From RUG12461 sp045661345 (GTDB taxonomy: Bacteria; Bacillota; Clostridia; Lachnospirales; Lachnospiraceae), in the NCBI GenBank assembly GCA_045661345.1, contig JAZRFM010000030.1, positions 1-64,000 of the forward strand: DNA of 64,000 nucleotides, in the 5' to 3' direction. Positions 24,572 to 33,578 of this stretch are shown in pieces. Both the position numbers and the translations under genes were made by a program. Position 1 is the first letter of the stretch. Every line of letters starts with the position of its first letter. A model generated the notes under the pieces. The model was not told where the DNA came from. It was given only the letters and a program-made list of their open reading frames with translations, and did no database searches.

Positions 24572-25410
24572 ATCCTTGAAATCAGTTCTTCCTTCGTAAG
24601 GATCCCGTCCGGTAACGGCAATCCCGCTTTTTTCAGCTCCCATGCAAGCTCTGTCACCTGCGGAACCGTCAGATGATGAGACTTCAGTTCCTCCACACGG
24701 GAAAAAATGTCCCGGGGGGTACCCTGCATCACGACCTTGCCGCTCTCCATCACAAACACCTTATCTGCGTGCACGGTCTCTTCCATATAGTGCGTGATCA
24801 GGATCACCGTAATCCCGTTTTTTTTATTCAGCTCCCTGACCGAAGCGAGCACCTCCTGACGTCCGACCGGATCCAGCATCGCTGTCGGCTCATCCAGAAT
24901 GATACATTTCGGCTCCATAGCCATGACACCGGCAATCGCTACCCGTTGCTTTTGCCCGCCGGACAAACGATTCGGAGAATGATTCCTGTAATGATACATA
25001 CCGACGGAACGAAGGCTTCTTTCCACCCGTTCCCAGATCTCATCCGTGGGAACCCCGATGTTTTCCGGACCGAATCCCACATCCTCCTCGACGACGCTGG
25101 CGATAATCTGATTATCCGGATTCTGAAAAACCATACCGGCTGTCTGACGGATGGCGAAGGTCTCCTTCGTATCCTTGGTATCCCTCCCGTCAACCATGAT
25201 ATAGCCCTCCTCCGGCGTCAGCAGCGCGTTGATATGCTTTGCCAGTGTGGATTTGCCGGATCCGTTCGCTCCGAGGATCGCGATAAAATCCCCTTCTGTC
25301 ACATCCAGATCCACCTTGTCCAGGGCTGTTTCGATCCCTTCCACATTGCCGTCATCATCCCGGCGGATATATTCAAATACGAGATTTCTTGCTTTGATGA
25401 TCGGATTCAT
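24547..25410 (-). CDS. ecfA1: ECF transporter ATPase EcfA1
   Basis: A 287-residue ABC ATPase with Walker A GANGSGKST, signature LSGGQKQRVAIAGVMA and Walker B ILDEPTAMLDP. It pairs with EcfA2 to energise uptake of vitamins and trace nutrients by the shared ECF core. The gene overlaps the upstream aminotransferase by four bases and ecfA2 by 25, so the series is tightly coupled. Confidence 0.95.
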   Translation of the reverse strand: MNPIIKARNLVFEYIRRDDDGNVEGIETALDKVDLDVTEGDFIAILGANGSGKSTLAKHINALLTPEEGYIMVDGRDTKDTKETFAIRQTAGMVFQNPDNQIIASVVEEDVGFGPENIGVPTDEIWERVERSLRSVGMYHYRNHSPNRLSGGQKQRVAIAGVMAMEPKCIILDEPTAMLDPVGRQEVLASVRELNKKNGITVILITHYMEETVHADKVFVMESGKVVMQGTPRDIFSRVEELKSHHLTVPQVTELAWELKKAGLPLPDGILTKEELISRICQLSSTN

Positions 25411-26564
25411 TTCCTGATAAAGTGTTCCATTCTGTCCAGCGCCACCTTCAGGTTCGCCAGACTGTATGCATAAGAGATCCGGATAAATCCTTCTCCGCTC
25501 TTTCCGAATGCCGTTCCCGGCACGACTGCCACTTTTTCCTGCTCCAGAAGCCTTGTGGCAAATTCTTCCGATGTCATTCCAAATTGCCGGATATCCGGAA
25601 ATACATAAAACGCGCCATACGGTTCAAAACAGGGCAGATCCATCTCCCGGAACCGGTGAAGCAGGTAACGTCGTCTGGCGTTGTACTCCTCCCGCATTTT
25701 CTCCACTTCCGTGTCCCCGCGGCGAAGCGCCTCCACCGCTGCATACTGGCTGGTAGTGGGGGCACACATGATGCAGTATTGATGAATCTTGGTCATCTCC
25801 CGGATAATTTCCTCCGGTCCGCAGGCATAGCCCAGACGCCAGCCCGTCATGGCATAGGACTTGGAAAAACCGTTGATCGTGATGGTACGCTCCCGCATAC
25901 CCGGAAGCGATGCAAAGGAAATATGTCCGTTTTCGGTATAGGTGAGCTCCGCATAGATCTCATCACTGATCACAAAGAGATCCTTCTCAGCCACCACTGC
26001 CGCGATGGCCTCCAGATCCTCCCGTTCCATGACTGCTCCCGTAGGATTGTTCGGAAACGGCAGTACCAGAAGCTTTGTCTTATCCGTCACGGCATCCAGC
26101 ACTTCCTGTGCCGTCAGGCGGAATTCATTTTCCGCTTTCAGTTCAATCGTCACGGGTGTCCCGTTTGCCAGAATGGCGCACGGAAGATAGGAAACATAGC
26201 TGGGCTGCGGGATCAATACTTCATCTCCGGGATCCAGCATCGCTCGCATCGCGATGTCAATCGCCTCGGAACCTCCTACCGTGACGAGCACTTCCTTTGC
26301 AGGATCATAAGAAAGCTGAAAACGGCGGTTCAGATATACGGTGATTTCCTCCTTCAGTTCCTTCAATCCCGCGTTGCTGGTGTAAAAGGTGCGTCCCCGT
26401 TCCAGCGAATAAATCCCTTCATCCCTGATAAACCAGGGGGTATCGAAGTCCGGTTCCCCGACGCCGAGTGAGATGGCGTCCTTCATCTCGTTGACTACAT
26501 CAAAAAACTTCCGGATACCGGAGGGCTCTATCGACATGATCCGCTTGCTTAAAGGTTCTCTCAT
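25407..26564 (-). CDS. PLP-dependent class I aminotransferase
   Basis: A 385-residue fold-type I aminotransferase of the aspartate/aromatic type. PLP lysine Lys235 is in NGFSKSYAMTGWRLGY; PNNPTGAV (171-178) and SDEIYAEL (200-207) are the other cofactor motifs. Members act on aspartate, aromatic or N-acetylated diamino acids, so the substrate is open. It overlaps the Lrp-type regulator upstream and ecfA1 downstream by four bases each; an Lrp-aminotransferase pair is a common Clostridial arrangement. Confidence 0.9.
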   Translation of the reverse strand: MREPLSKRIMSIEPSGIRKFFDVVNEMKDAISLGVGEPDFDTPWFIRDEGIYSLERGRTFYTSNAGLKELKEEITVYLNRRFQLSYDPAKEVLVTVGGSEAIDIAMRAMLDPGDEVLIPQPSYVSYLPCAILANGTPVTIELKAENEFRLTAQEVLDAVTDKTKLLVLPFPNNPTGAVMEREDLEAIAAVVAEKDLFVISDEIYAELTYTENGHISFASLPGMRERTITINGFSKSYAMTGWRLGYACGPEEIIREMTKIHQYCIMCAPTTSQYAAVEALRRGDTEVEKMREEYNARRRYLLHRFREMDLPCFEPYGAFYVFPDIRQFGMTSEEFATRLLEQEKVAVVPGTAFGKSGEGFIRISYAYSLANLKVALDRMEHFIRK

Positions 26565-27043
26565 GGCTGTACCAGCTGCCTTTCGTCCTTTTCCCCTTCC
26601 GCAATCACGGTTCCGTGATCCTTATATTTCTTCAGGATGAAGTTGGTCTTTGTGGACAATACCGTGTCCAGTGTGGAAAGCTTTTCCGAGACAAACTGGG
26701 AAACCTCCCGCAGTGTCTTCCCCTCCAGCGTCACCATCAAATCAAAGCCACCGGATATCAAATATACGGAATTGACCTCCGGGTAGTTATAGATTCGCTC
26801 TGCCACCTTATCAAATCCCATGCCTCGCTGCGGGGTAACCCTTACCTCGATCATCGCGGATACCTTCTCAATGCCGACCTTGTCCCAGTCTATAATCGTA
26901 TGATAGCCGCAGATCACATGTTCCTCTTCCATCGACTGAAGCTCTTTGACGACCGTCTCTTCATCCACCCCCAGCATCACTGCCAGCTCCTTCAGTTCAA
27001 CCCTGCTGTTTTTTTCGATAAATGTCAGTATTTTTTCTCTCAT
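26561..27043 (-). CDS. Lrp/AsnC-family transcriptional regulator
   Basis: A 160-residue feast/famine regulator. The N-terminal winged helix-turn-helix (about 1-50) is followed by a RAM ligand-binding domain (about 65-145, including YLISGGFDLMVTLEG). These proteins sense amino acids and form octamers. It lies directly upstream of and overlaps the aminotransferase gene, which it may control. Ribosome site GCGAGGAGAG. Confidence 0.92.
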   Translation of the reverse strand: MREKILTFIEKNSRVELKELAVMLGVDEETVVKELQSMEEEHVICGYHTIIDWDKVGIEKVSAMIEVRVTPQRGMGFDKVAERIYNYPEVNSVYLISGGFDLMVTLEGKTLREVSQFVSEKLSTLDTVLSTKTNFILKKYKDHGTVIAEGEKDERQLVQP

Positions 27044-27057
27044 TTCTACTCTCCTCG

Positions 27058-28068
27058 CTATATCCCGGCTTTGATCGGTTCCGATCTCATGATTTTATAG
27101 ATTTCATCGGTATTGGGCGGCGTCAGGAACCGTTTTTCCCCGTTCCTTTCGATGATGCGATCCTTTCCCGCCGTTGCCTTCCCAATGATCGCTGCGGGAA
27201 TCCCCTCTGCCTGCAGACTCTGCACCAGCTGTTCCCCCTGTTCCGCCGCCATCAGCATACAGCCGCTGCTGATCAGCTCATACGGATTCAATCCGAAGTA
27301 TTCACAAATCTCAATGGTTTCCTGACGAACCGGAATCTTCTGTAATGCAACCGCAAGGCCCACACCGGACGCTTCCGCAAATTCCCACAGCGCACCGTAG
27401 ATACCGCCCTCCGTCACGTCATGCATGGCACCAACCCCGGCCTGCACGGCGACAGCGGCCTCCCGCCGCACGGAAAGATGATCGCCCATCTCCTTCGCTT
27501 TTTGGACCAGTTCCTCCGGAAAGCGCTTCAGAAGCTCCGCCTCCCGCTCCCTGGCGAGAATGGCCGTACCTTCCATCCCGATCCATTTAGTCGCGATCAG
27601 GTCCATCCCGGGCAGAACGCCGGCGGTTGTCACCAGCTTCCCTTTCTTCACCTTCCCGACGCCGCAGACGGAAACCAGAATCCGGTTCACGGCATCCGTC
27701 ACCTCGGTATGGCCGCCCATGATCTCCACATCGGCCTCTGCACAGGCCTTTTCCATCTGTATCATGACCTGTCTCAGCGCATCCTCCTCTGTATCCGGCG
27801 GCAGGAGCAGCGTTACCATGATGCCGACAGGCTCGGCTCCGGAGCTGGCAAGGTCATTCAACGTGATCTGTACGGCAAGTGTGCCGATCTCCTCTGCGGA
27901 AGCCGTAATGGGATCCGTGGAAAGAACCATGATTTCATCTGCTTCTAACGCCAAAGCAGCGCAGTCTTCTCCGATGGCTGCGCTGAGTAGGACTTCGTCC
28001 CGTCTGGTATGTAGCTGTGTTAACACGGAGCGTTTCAGTACCGCCTCCGGTAATTTTCCGATTTTCAT
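27058..28068 (-). CDS. AIR synthase-related protein (PurM/HypE fold)
   Basis: A 336-residue protein with an N-terminal PurM-like ATP-binding half (GEDCAALA, TDPITA, NDLASSGAEPVG, MGGHTEVTD) and a C-terminal AIRS_C half (HDVTEGGIYGALWEF, SSGCMLMA). It resembles HypE and ThiL-like enzymes but lacks the C-terminal PRxC cysteine of HypE, and no hydrogenase genes are near. Its role in Clostridia is unknown; amino-acid metabolism is suggested only by the neighbouring Lrp regulator and aminotransferase. It begins four bases after the VanW gene with no clear ribosome site, so coupled translation is likely. Confidence 0.8.
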   Translation of the reverse strand: MKIGKLPEAVLKRSVLTQLHTRRDEVLLSAAIGEDCAALALEADEIMVLSTDPITASAEEIGTLAVQITLNDLASSGAEPVGIMVTLLLPPDTEEDALRQVMIQMEKACAEADVEIMGGHTEVTDAVNRILVSVCGVGKVKKGKLVTTAGVLPGMDLIATKWIGMEGTAILAREREAELLKRFPEELVQKAKEMGDHLSVRREAAVAVQAGVGAMHDVTEGGIYGALWEFAEASGVGLAVALQKIPVRQETIEICEYFGLNPYELISSGCMLMAAEQGEQLVQSLQAEGIPAAIIGKATAGKDRIIERNGEKRFLTPPNTDEIYKIMRSEPIKAGI

Positions 28069-28072
28069 CTCA

Positions 28073-29746
28073 TTATTGCACCAGAATGGAGTCCGCTTCT
28101 GCCTGATCTACGCCGGCTGCCGCTGCTTCTGCGGCCGCTGCCGCCTCTGCAGCTGCTGCCTGTTCCGCGGCTGCCTGTTCCGGTGTCGCTGCTGCCGCCG
28201 CCGCATCAACCGCCGCCTGTGCCGCGGCATCCGCGCCGTTAATCTGTGCCGTCTGCGCCCGCTCGGACAAAACATTGTTTGCCCTGGATGCAGCGGCTGC
28301 ATTTCCGGAATAAGCAGCGACCGTGTTATATACGGTGTAGGCATCTCCTGTCGCAATCGCGGCGCTGACCGCTGCCGTTGCCGTCGGATCCGGAGAAGCG
28401 ATCCCGATCACAACCGTCTGCGGTGTCCCGCGATAACTGCTGGAATTCACTTTTTCCCGGCTTTGCTCCACACCGTCCACATAAACAGTCTTCCAGAGCT
28501 CCGCGTTTTTACCGATGTGTGCGGAACTCGTTGTCACAATCGTACCGATGGGATCTGCAGAGGGCACGAAAGAATAGGTACGATCAGACTGTGCGGTGAC
28601 CTCACTCTCATAGGAGATGGTCCGGTTTTCCGGTCTGGTTTCCTCTCCGTAGATCGTGAAATACAGCTGTTTGTCCTTTGTATATCCTTCTATGTAGATC
28701 GGTGCATCCGTACTGTTCATAAACTTGAAGTCCTTGCCGGAATCCACTGCAATCGCAGCATCCCGGGAAGGCTCCACATAAGAAACCAGCATGGAGTGCG
28801 GAGATCTGGTCGTCACCTTTAATTCCGAATTGAGAACCGCATTATACAGCGTGGAGGAAACCTGGCAGACCCCGCCTCCGTACGCTTCCACTGTCTGACC
28901 GTTTTCGTATGCGCCGGCCAGCTCATACCCGTTTGCAGCATCCGTCGGTCCGATCGTGGCCACCACGGAAAATTCCTCTCCGGGATAAATGATGCTCCCG
29001 TTGATCAGACTGGCTGCACGTTCGATGTTGGTGCAGCGGGACGAAGAGGAAGAGCTGAAGTCCGTATGGAAAGAACCGAGCACATCCTTCACCCGGGACA
29101 GATCCTCCGAGGTACCGGAGGGATCCGTCACGACCGTTACCAGCGTAATCGTCGCATCATTCCCGTCCCATTGTGTTTTGATGTAATCCCGAATGGCCTC
29201 CAGCGAAGCGGGTACATCCACGCTCACGCCCTGATGCCCGTCCGTCATGACGAATCCGTCCGCGGTTTTGCTCAATCCGGCGCTCATCGCCCTCTCGCCG
29301 AGCATGTCCGCATTTGCGTTTAACAACGCAGCCGCTTCCGTATCGTTTATCGTAAAGATCACATCATAGCTTTTTCCGTTCTTCTCCAGTTCCTTTTTAT
29401 CCTTAAAGCGGGTCAGAAGATTCCCGGATTTACCCACATTTGCCGCTTCCTCCACCACCTGTGGATTGCCCCAGGAAAGACCGAGATCCGTTCCGGTCAC
29501 CTGCATGGATTTATCGCCGGTCGTCAGCACAAACGTGGTGTTCTGAAACGCAGATGTCTTCTCGGTCAGCAGGTTCTTTGCCTCCTCCACCGTCATCCCG
29601 CTCACATCCACACCGCCGATGGATACATGATTCGCAATGACAGCGTTCGGATCGGCAGTTGCGCCGAAGACACTCACTGTCCCCAGACTGAATACCCACA
29701 CAAAAAATGCTGCGATGGCGCTGTAAATAAAGGTTTTCTTCTTCAT
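28073..29746 (-). CDS. VanW/YoaR-family membrane-anchored cell-wall protein
   Basis: A 557-residue exported protein: N-terminal membrane helix (about 4-24), one or two putative peptidoglycan-binding repeats (about 35-240), a VanW domain (about 250-400 with SLINGSIIYPGEEFS, GGVCQVSSTLYNAVL and RSPHSMLVSYV), a short beta region, and an Ala/Glu-rich low-complexity tail of about 100 residues. VanW-domain proteins are widespread in Clostridia; their function is unclear. The ATG at 29746 has GGAG upstream; an earlier ATG adds nine polar residues. The poly-Ala tail is unusual. Confidence 0.85.
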   Translation of the reverse strand: MKKKTFIYSAIAAFFVWVFSLGTVSVFGATADPNAVIANHVSIGGVDVSGMTVEEAKNLLTEKTSAFQNTTFVLTTGDKSMQVTGTDLGLSWGNPQVVEEAANVGKSGNLLTRFKDKKELEKNGKSYDVIFTINDTEAAALLNANADMLGERAMSAGLSKTADGFVMTDGHQGVSVDVPASLEAIRDYIKTQWDGNDATITLVTVVTDPSGTSEDLSRVKDVLGSFHTDFSSSSSSRCTNIERAASLINGSIIYPGEEFSVVATIGPTDAANGYELAGAYENGQTVEAYGGGVCQVSSTLYNAVLNSELKVTTRSPHSMLVSYVEPSRDAAIAVDSGKDFKFMNSTDAPIYIEGYTKDKQLYFTIYGEETRPENRTISYESEVTAQSDRTYSFVPSADPIGTIVTTSSAHIGKNAELWKTVYVDGVEQSREKVNSSSYRGTPQTVVIGIASPDPTATAAVSAAIATGDAYTVYNTVAAYSGNAAAASRANNVLSERAQTAQINGADAAAQAAVDAAAAAATPEQAAAEQAAAAEAAAAAEAAAAGVDQAEADSILVQ

Positions 29747-29785
29747 AGTATGCTCCGCTCTCTGCTTTATCATCTGTTCATAGCC

Positions 29786-29814
29786 ATTCTAAGACGGAGT
29801 ACGGAGTTTTTCAA
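29786..29814 (-). promoter_or_regulatory. promoter of the VanW gene
   Basis: Minus-strand TTGAAA (29809-29814), 17-base spacer, TAGAAT (29786-29791), about 40 bases before the start codon. Confidence 0.8.
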
Positions 29815-29856
29815 GGTACAAAAAGTCCGAAGTTTCCGATGGCAAGTCAGGGGGAT

Positions 29857-29885
29857 TTGTGCAAAATGTGCCCATAGAGTATAAT
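29857..29885 (+). promoter_or_regulatory. plus-strand promoter antisense to the 38-residue gene
   Basis: TTGTGC (29857-29862), 17-base spacer, TATAAT (29880-29885). It would give a leader of about 160 bases for the 207-residue gene, running antisense through the small membrane-protein gene. Confidence 0.5.
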
Positions 29886-29908
29886 GGAACCCATGATTTG
29901 GCGTTTCC

Positions 29909-30025
29909 CTAGATGACGGATGACAGCACGAGCGTGAGAACCATTGTACCGATCACTGCCACTGCAATGATGGTCGCAATCATCCGCTTTCGTTTCGTGT
30001 ATCTGGATGTCTTTTGCTTCGCCAT
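29909..30025 (-). CDS. 38-residue single-pass membrane protein
   Basis: A short frame starting MAKQKTSRYTKRKRMI: a strongly basic N-terminus (residues 1-14) followed by one hydrophobic helix (about 15-36, ending VLSSVI). An AGGAGG lies four bases before the ATG, which strongly supports real translation. The positive-inside rule places the basic end in the cytoplasm. It sits between the VanW gene and the divergent TPR-like gene, 27 bases from the latter's start. No family recognised. Confidence 0.7.
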   Translation of the reverse strand: MAKQKTSRYTKRKRMIATIIAVAVIGTMVLTLVLSSVI

Positions 30026-30052
30026 AAAGCCTCCTCTCCTGAAAGGATTGTT

Positions 30053-30676
30053 ATGTTTCCTTTTTTAACTGCTTTTATGATCTTTATCATCGTGCTTGCC
30101 GTTCTCCGGGCACGGGCCACCCGTTCCGAAAAAGAGCGGACGGACGCTTTCTGGGAAAAAGAAAACGCCGCCAACAGCGCCAGAAAAGCGGATCTCTCCA
30201 CCCTCAGCTATTATGAATTTCATCCAGAGAGCCTGCCTGCCGCACCGGATCAGCACCCGGAGCTCAAAGAGGCGTACAATGCCATCGTATCCGCTTCCCG
30301 GAAACAGATGCTGAATCTGAACGGTATCAGCAATACGGATCTGAAGCTGACCTACGGTCCGCAAAATCTGGATGCGTTGACGACCTACGGTGATCACTTC
30401 TCCGAATTGGAAGAGACCCTGCTCTCCTATGGCACTCTTTTGCATGAGGAGGGCTACCTGAAAGAGGCTATCGCTGTTCTGGAAAAGGGCATTCTCCTTC
30501 CCACGGATCTCACGCAAAACTATATCCGTCTCGCAGACTACTACGAGGAAGCCGGCACAGTCACAAAAAAGGCGGATCTCCTCACGCTGGCCGAAAAAAA
30601 TCTGAACGAGATCGCGCTGTCTACCGTGAGACGGCATCTCAATCCGGAGGCTGAAAGGCCGGACAAAGATCACTGA
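30053..30676 (+). CDS. membrane-anchored TPR-like protein
   Basis: A 207-residue protein with one N-terminal membrane helix (about 3-20), a charged region, and a helical C-terminal half (about 115-190) with tetratricopeptide-like pairs (LLSYGTLLHEEGYLKEAIAVLEKGI, then YIRLADYYEEAG). It probably presents a protein-interaction domain at the cytoplasmic face. Start at 30053 with an AAAGGA site; the longer frame is within the divergent gene's leader. Its 3' end overlaps the converging nth gene by 38 bases. Function unknown. Confidence 0.75.
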   Translation: MFPFLTAFMIFIIVLAVLRARATRSEKERTDAFWEKENAANSARKADLSTLSYYEFHPESLPAAPDQHPELKEAYNAIVSASRKQMLNLNGISNTDLKLTYGPQNLDALTTYGDHFSELEETLLSYGTLLHEEGYLKEAIAVLEKGILLPTDLTQNYIRLADYYEEAGTVTKKADLLTLAEKNLNEIALSTVRRHLNPEAERPDKDH

Positions 30677-31286
30677 GGAAGCATGCCGTACACTTCGGGT
30701 TTCTTGCCGTACAAACGGTTCGCCCCAGGGTGATGATCTGTGTGTTCCACCTGATCCAATGCTCCTTCGGCAATTCCCTCATCAGGGACTGTTCGATCTT
30801 TTCCGGCTCCGTTTCCTTTGTAAATCCAAGCTTTTTGGATATCCGTTTCACATGCGTATCCACGACGATACTCGGTTCGTGATAGATATTGCCGCGGATC
30901 ACATTGGCGGTTTTCCGCCCAACCCCGGGCAGCTTTGTCAGAGACTCCAGATCGGAGGGTACTTCTCCCCCATAGGTATGAAGCAGGATCTGAGCGCAGG
31001 CGATCAGATTTTTCGCCTTTTGCCGGAAAAAACCGGTGGCGTGGATAGCCTGCTCCATCTCCGGAAGACTCGCTCCGGCAAACTTTTCGAGGGTATCGTA
31101 TTTCCGGTACAGGTCTTTCGTGACCAGATTGACCCGTTCATCCGTGCATTGCGCGGACAGAATCGTCGAAAACAAAAGCTGCCACGGGGTGATGTGGTTC
31201 AGATAACAAACCGGTTCTTTTCCGTATTCCGCGTCCAGACGATCCAGCACCGCCTGTCTCCGGTTTTTTTCAGACTGCTTTTTCAT
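30639..31286 (-). CDS. nth: endonuclease III (DNA glycosylase/AP lyase)
   Basis: A 215-residue base-excision repair enzyme that removes oxidised pyrimidines and cleaves the abasic site. It has the helix-hairpin-helix LPGVGRKTANV with catalytic Lys125, catalytic Asp143 in VVDTHVKR, and a [4Fe-4S] cluster C192-x6-C199-x2-C202-x5-C208. The ATG at 31286 follows GGAGGGACGG and overlaps the glycosyltransferase stop by four bases; an earlier ATG adds six residues. The gene overlaps the converging TPR-like gene at the 3' end. Confidence 0.95.
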   Translation of the reverse strand: MKKQSEKNRRQAVLDRLDAEYGKEPVCYLNHITPWQLLFSTILSAQCTDERVNLVTKDLYRKYDTLEKFAGASLPEMEQAIHATGFFRQKAKNLIACAQILLHTYGGEVPSDLESLTKLPGVGRKTANVIRGNIYHEPSIVVDTHVKRISKKLGFTKETEPEKIEQSLMRELPKEHWIRWNTQIITLGRTVCTARNPKCTACFLSDLCPAFQPPD

Positions 31287-32464
31287 CCGTCCCTCCGGAT
31301 CCATTTCATGACCACCTCATCGATACGGTTCTCCCAGGTATCGTGTGCTCTGGCGGCACTTCTGCCGCGATCCGCCATCTCCTGAAGCTCGCGGGTGTGT
31401 GACAGATAATACCCTATTTTTTCCGGCATTTCCTCGATCCTTTCCAGAGAAAACATATACAGTTCCCTCCCCGAGGTAAACCGTTCCTTCATATAATCCG
31501 AATCATCGGTTGCCACGCCGGCCCGCTGCAGCATCCCGTTGAAAACACGGTCATGGGTTCCCGCCTTGAACCAGGTCATGGTATTCAATACGATTCTGGT
31601 ATGATCCATCACCTCCGGAATCCTCGATGCCAAGACCCGGCCGCGAAAATCAAAGTTCGCCTGCCCGGCCCACTCGCAGGAATCCCAGCCGGCTCCATAG
31701 ACCGTGACATGAATCCCGCTTTCCACCAGTCTCCTGACAGCCTGCTCCCGGTAAAAAGAAACCGCAAAGGAGTCCAGAAACCGCAGCTTTGTGATCTGGC
31801 GGCGCAGTTCCTCGTCGGTGTAACGGATACCTTCTGCCAGAAAATAATCCTCAATCGCTTCCTCCGTCGTCTTCTCCGGATGTGTAGTCAGCTCCGTCAG
31901 CACCTCTTTGGACAGCTTCAGTCCGTCATACCCGACGGTCTCCGAAAGATCCGGCACCAGTCCCTCTGCCACAAACCGTGACAATGTGCCGGCATAAAGG
32001 ACTTCAATCTCTCTGTCTGTGATCAGGGGATGATGGAGCCCGTACTCAATTCCCGCGTGGGGGAGAAAATCCACATGCCGGATATGCGGGTAGAAACGGC
32101 GGATATACTTGATATGCCGTCGGTCCATACAAAGAACGATCCCGGTGGACGGTGCTTTTTTCAGATGTTTGTCAAAATGGAACGGATGATCCATCAGAAT
32201 ATTCAACACCGGGATCCCGGCCTCTTCCCAGAAGTTATGGCCGTCCAGAAGCTCCAGGTTAAAGCCCATCCCGTTGAAACCGATCGCCGCCGTGACCGCA
32301 TGTTCTTCCATAAACGCGCCGAGCTTTGCCACGGCCGACGGCAGATCGGAAATATTCAGATTCAGACACTGATATCCTTTTTTCTGAAATATTTCCATGA
32401 ACTTTTCGGTATAAAGATCCAGTGTGTCATAGATTCCTGAAAAAAAGACCAACCTTCCTTCCAT
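31283..32464 (-). CDS. CgeB-like glycosyltransferase
   Basis: A 393-residue protein of the CgeB/DUF3880-type glycosyltransferase group (GT-B-like). The C-terminal half has the segment VYGAGWDSCEW...FRGRV...EVMDHTRIVLNTMTWFKAGTHDRVFNGMLQRAGVATDD, typical of nucleotide-sugar binding in this group. It is cytoplasmic and probably adds sugar to a surface polymer or protein. It follows the SGNH-like gene by 29 bases with AAAGGAG and overlaps nth. Together with MBOAT and the SGNH-like protein it suggests envelope glycan decoration. Confidence 0.75.
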   Translation of the reverse strand: MEGRLVFFSGIYDTLDLYTEKFMEIFQKKGYQCLNLNISDLPSAVAKLGAFMEEHAVTAAIGFNGMGFNLELLDGHNFWEEAGIPVLNILMDHPFHFDKHLKKAPSTGIVLCMDRRHIKYIRRFYPHIRHVDFLPHAGIEYGLHHPLITDREIEVLYAGTLSRFVAEGLVPDLSETVGYDGLKLSKEVLTELTTHPEKTTEEAIEDYFLAEGIRYTDEELRRQITKLRFLDSFAVSFYREQAVRRLVESGIHVTVYGAGWDSCEWAGQANFDFRGRVLASRIPEVMDHTRIVLNTMTWFKAGTHDRVFNGMLQRAGVATDDSDYMKERFTSGRELYMFSLERIEEMPEKIGYYLSHTRELQEMADRGRSAARAHDTWENRIDEVVMKWIRRDG

Positions 32465-32493
32465 ACGGCTCCTTTCCCGGGAATGTGATGCCC

Positions 32494-33570
32494 TTACGTT
32501 TTCATCTGATCAAACAGTTGGTTGTAATCATAATTCAGGTAAAACTCCTGTTCCTCGGCAAGCCGCTCCTCATAGTTCTCCGGCGTCAGCTCACCTTCCC
32601 CTTCCCTGATCCAGTGCAGGATATCGGAATTGACCCAGTCCCCGTAATGGAGCGCATCCTTGTAATTGGAAAGATCCGTCGTCATGTCCGTCTTATCGCT
32701 GAACAGGAAGAGGTGGATATTCTCATAAGGCAGCATCTCCTCAACGGCGATTCTCTCGGCATCCATGATCCGGAAAAAGTCCCCGGAGGTCTTTGTCAGC
32801 CCCCACCAGGCCGCGCTCACGGGTGAAAAATAATAGTAGAACGTTGTCTCCGGATGCGCTGCCGCAATCGCGGTGAGGTTTTGCCGGATATTGGCGCGAA
32901 CTGACTCCGCCTCCGCCTCTGTCAATCCCGCGGAGGGCGGCGGCGGGTAAAAGGGATAATACCCGCCAAGCACCTCATCCGCGCCGAACGTGACACCGTC
33001 CATCCAGTCACCGTAATCGTCAAAGCTTGTGATACCGCCCTCTCTCCCTGCAGCTGCCTCCAGAAGCATCGGAATACATCGCTGAAAAACCACATCCCGG
33101 TTAAAGATGTATTTCGTATCATTCCACAGGTTTTCGTCATACAGATAATCCGGATACTCTCCCATATCAATCCGGAGCAGGTCTTTATCATCCAGCAGAT
33201 ACGCCATATCAAGACACCGGATGACCATTCCCACATCCTGATGGTCAAAGGCTGTTTCCAGATTCCGGTTAATCTCATAATAGGAACCCCCGGAAAACTG
33301 CGCTTTAATGGCATCCACATCAAAAAGCTCGTCCACCTCACTGATTTTCGTATTCGCCGTCAGGGAGGTGCCTGTGGAAACAGCATCATAATCAAAATGC
33401 TTCAGCATCCCGTCATTCTGACTGCGTTCGTTATCCAGCGTGTAATAGAGCTCCTTGAGGGGCTTGTGATAATGGAAAAAGGGGTCGATCAAAACCACCA
33501 TGAAAAAAACCCCCGCCAGAAGCGCAAGCAACAGGATCAGATATCCAATCAGCCATTTTTTACTACTCAT
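32494..33570 (-). CDS. SGNH-like membrane-anchored partner of MBOAT acyltransferase
   Basis: A 358-residue protein with one N-terminal helix (about 7-30) and an external domain resembling DltD/AlgJ-type SGNH hydrolases. A GTS block (STGTSLTANTKISE) stands for the nucleophile serine and a late D-x2-HYGDWVN segment for the Asp-His pair. Such proteins receive acyl groups from an MBOAT protein and pass them to extracellular glycans. The ATG follows GAGGACAAG, eight bases after the MBOAT stop. The acceptor polymer is unknown. Confidence 0.75.
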   Translation of the reverse strand: MSSKKWLIGYLILLLALLAGVFFMVVLIDPFFHYHKPLKELYYTLDNERSQNDGMLKHFDYDAVSTGTSLTANTKISEVDELFDVDAIKAQFSGGSYYEINRNLETAFDHQDVGMVIRCLDMAYLLDDKDLLRIDMGEYPDYLYDENLWNDTKYIFNRDVVFQRCIPMLLEAAAGREGGITSFDDYGDWMDGVTFGADEVLGGYYPFYPPPPSAGLTEAEAESVRANIRQNLTAIAAAHPETTFYYYFSPVSAAWWGLTKTSGDFFRIMDAERIAVEEMLPYENIHLFLFSDKTDMTTDLSNYKDALHYGDWVNSDILHWIREGEGELTPENYEERLAEEQEFYLNYDYNQLFDQMKT

Positions 33571-33578
33571 ACTTGTCC

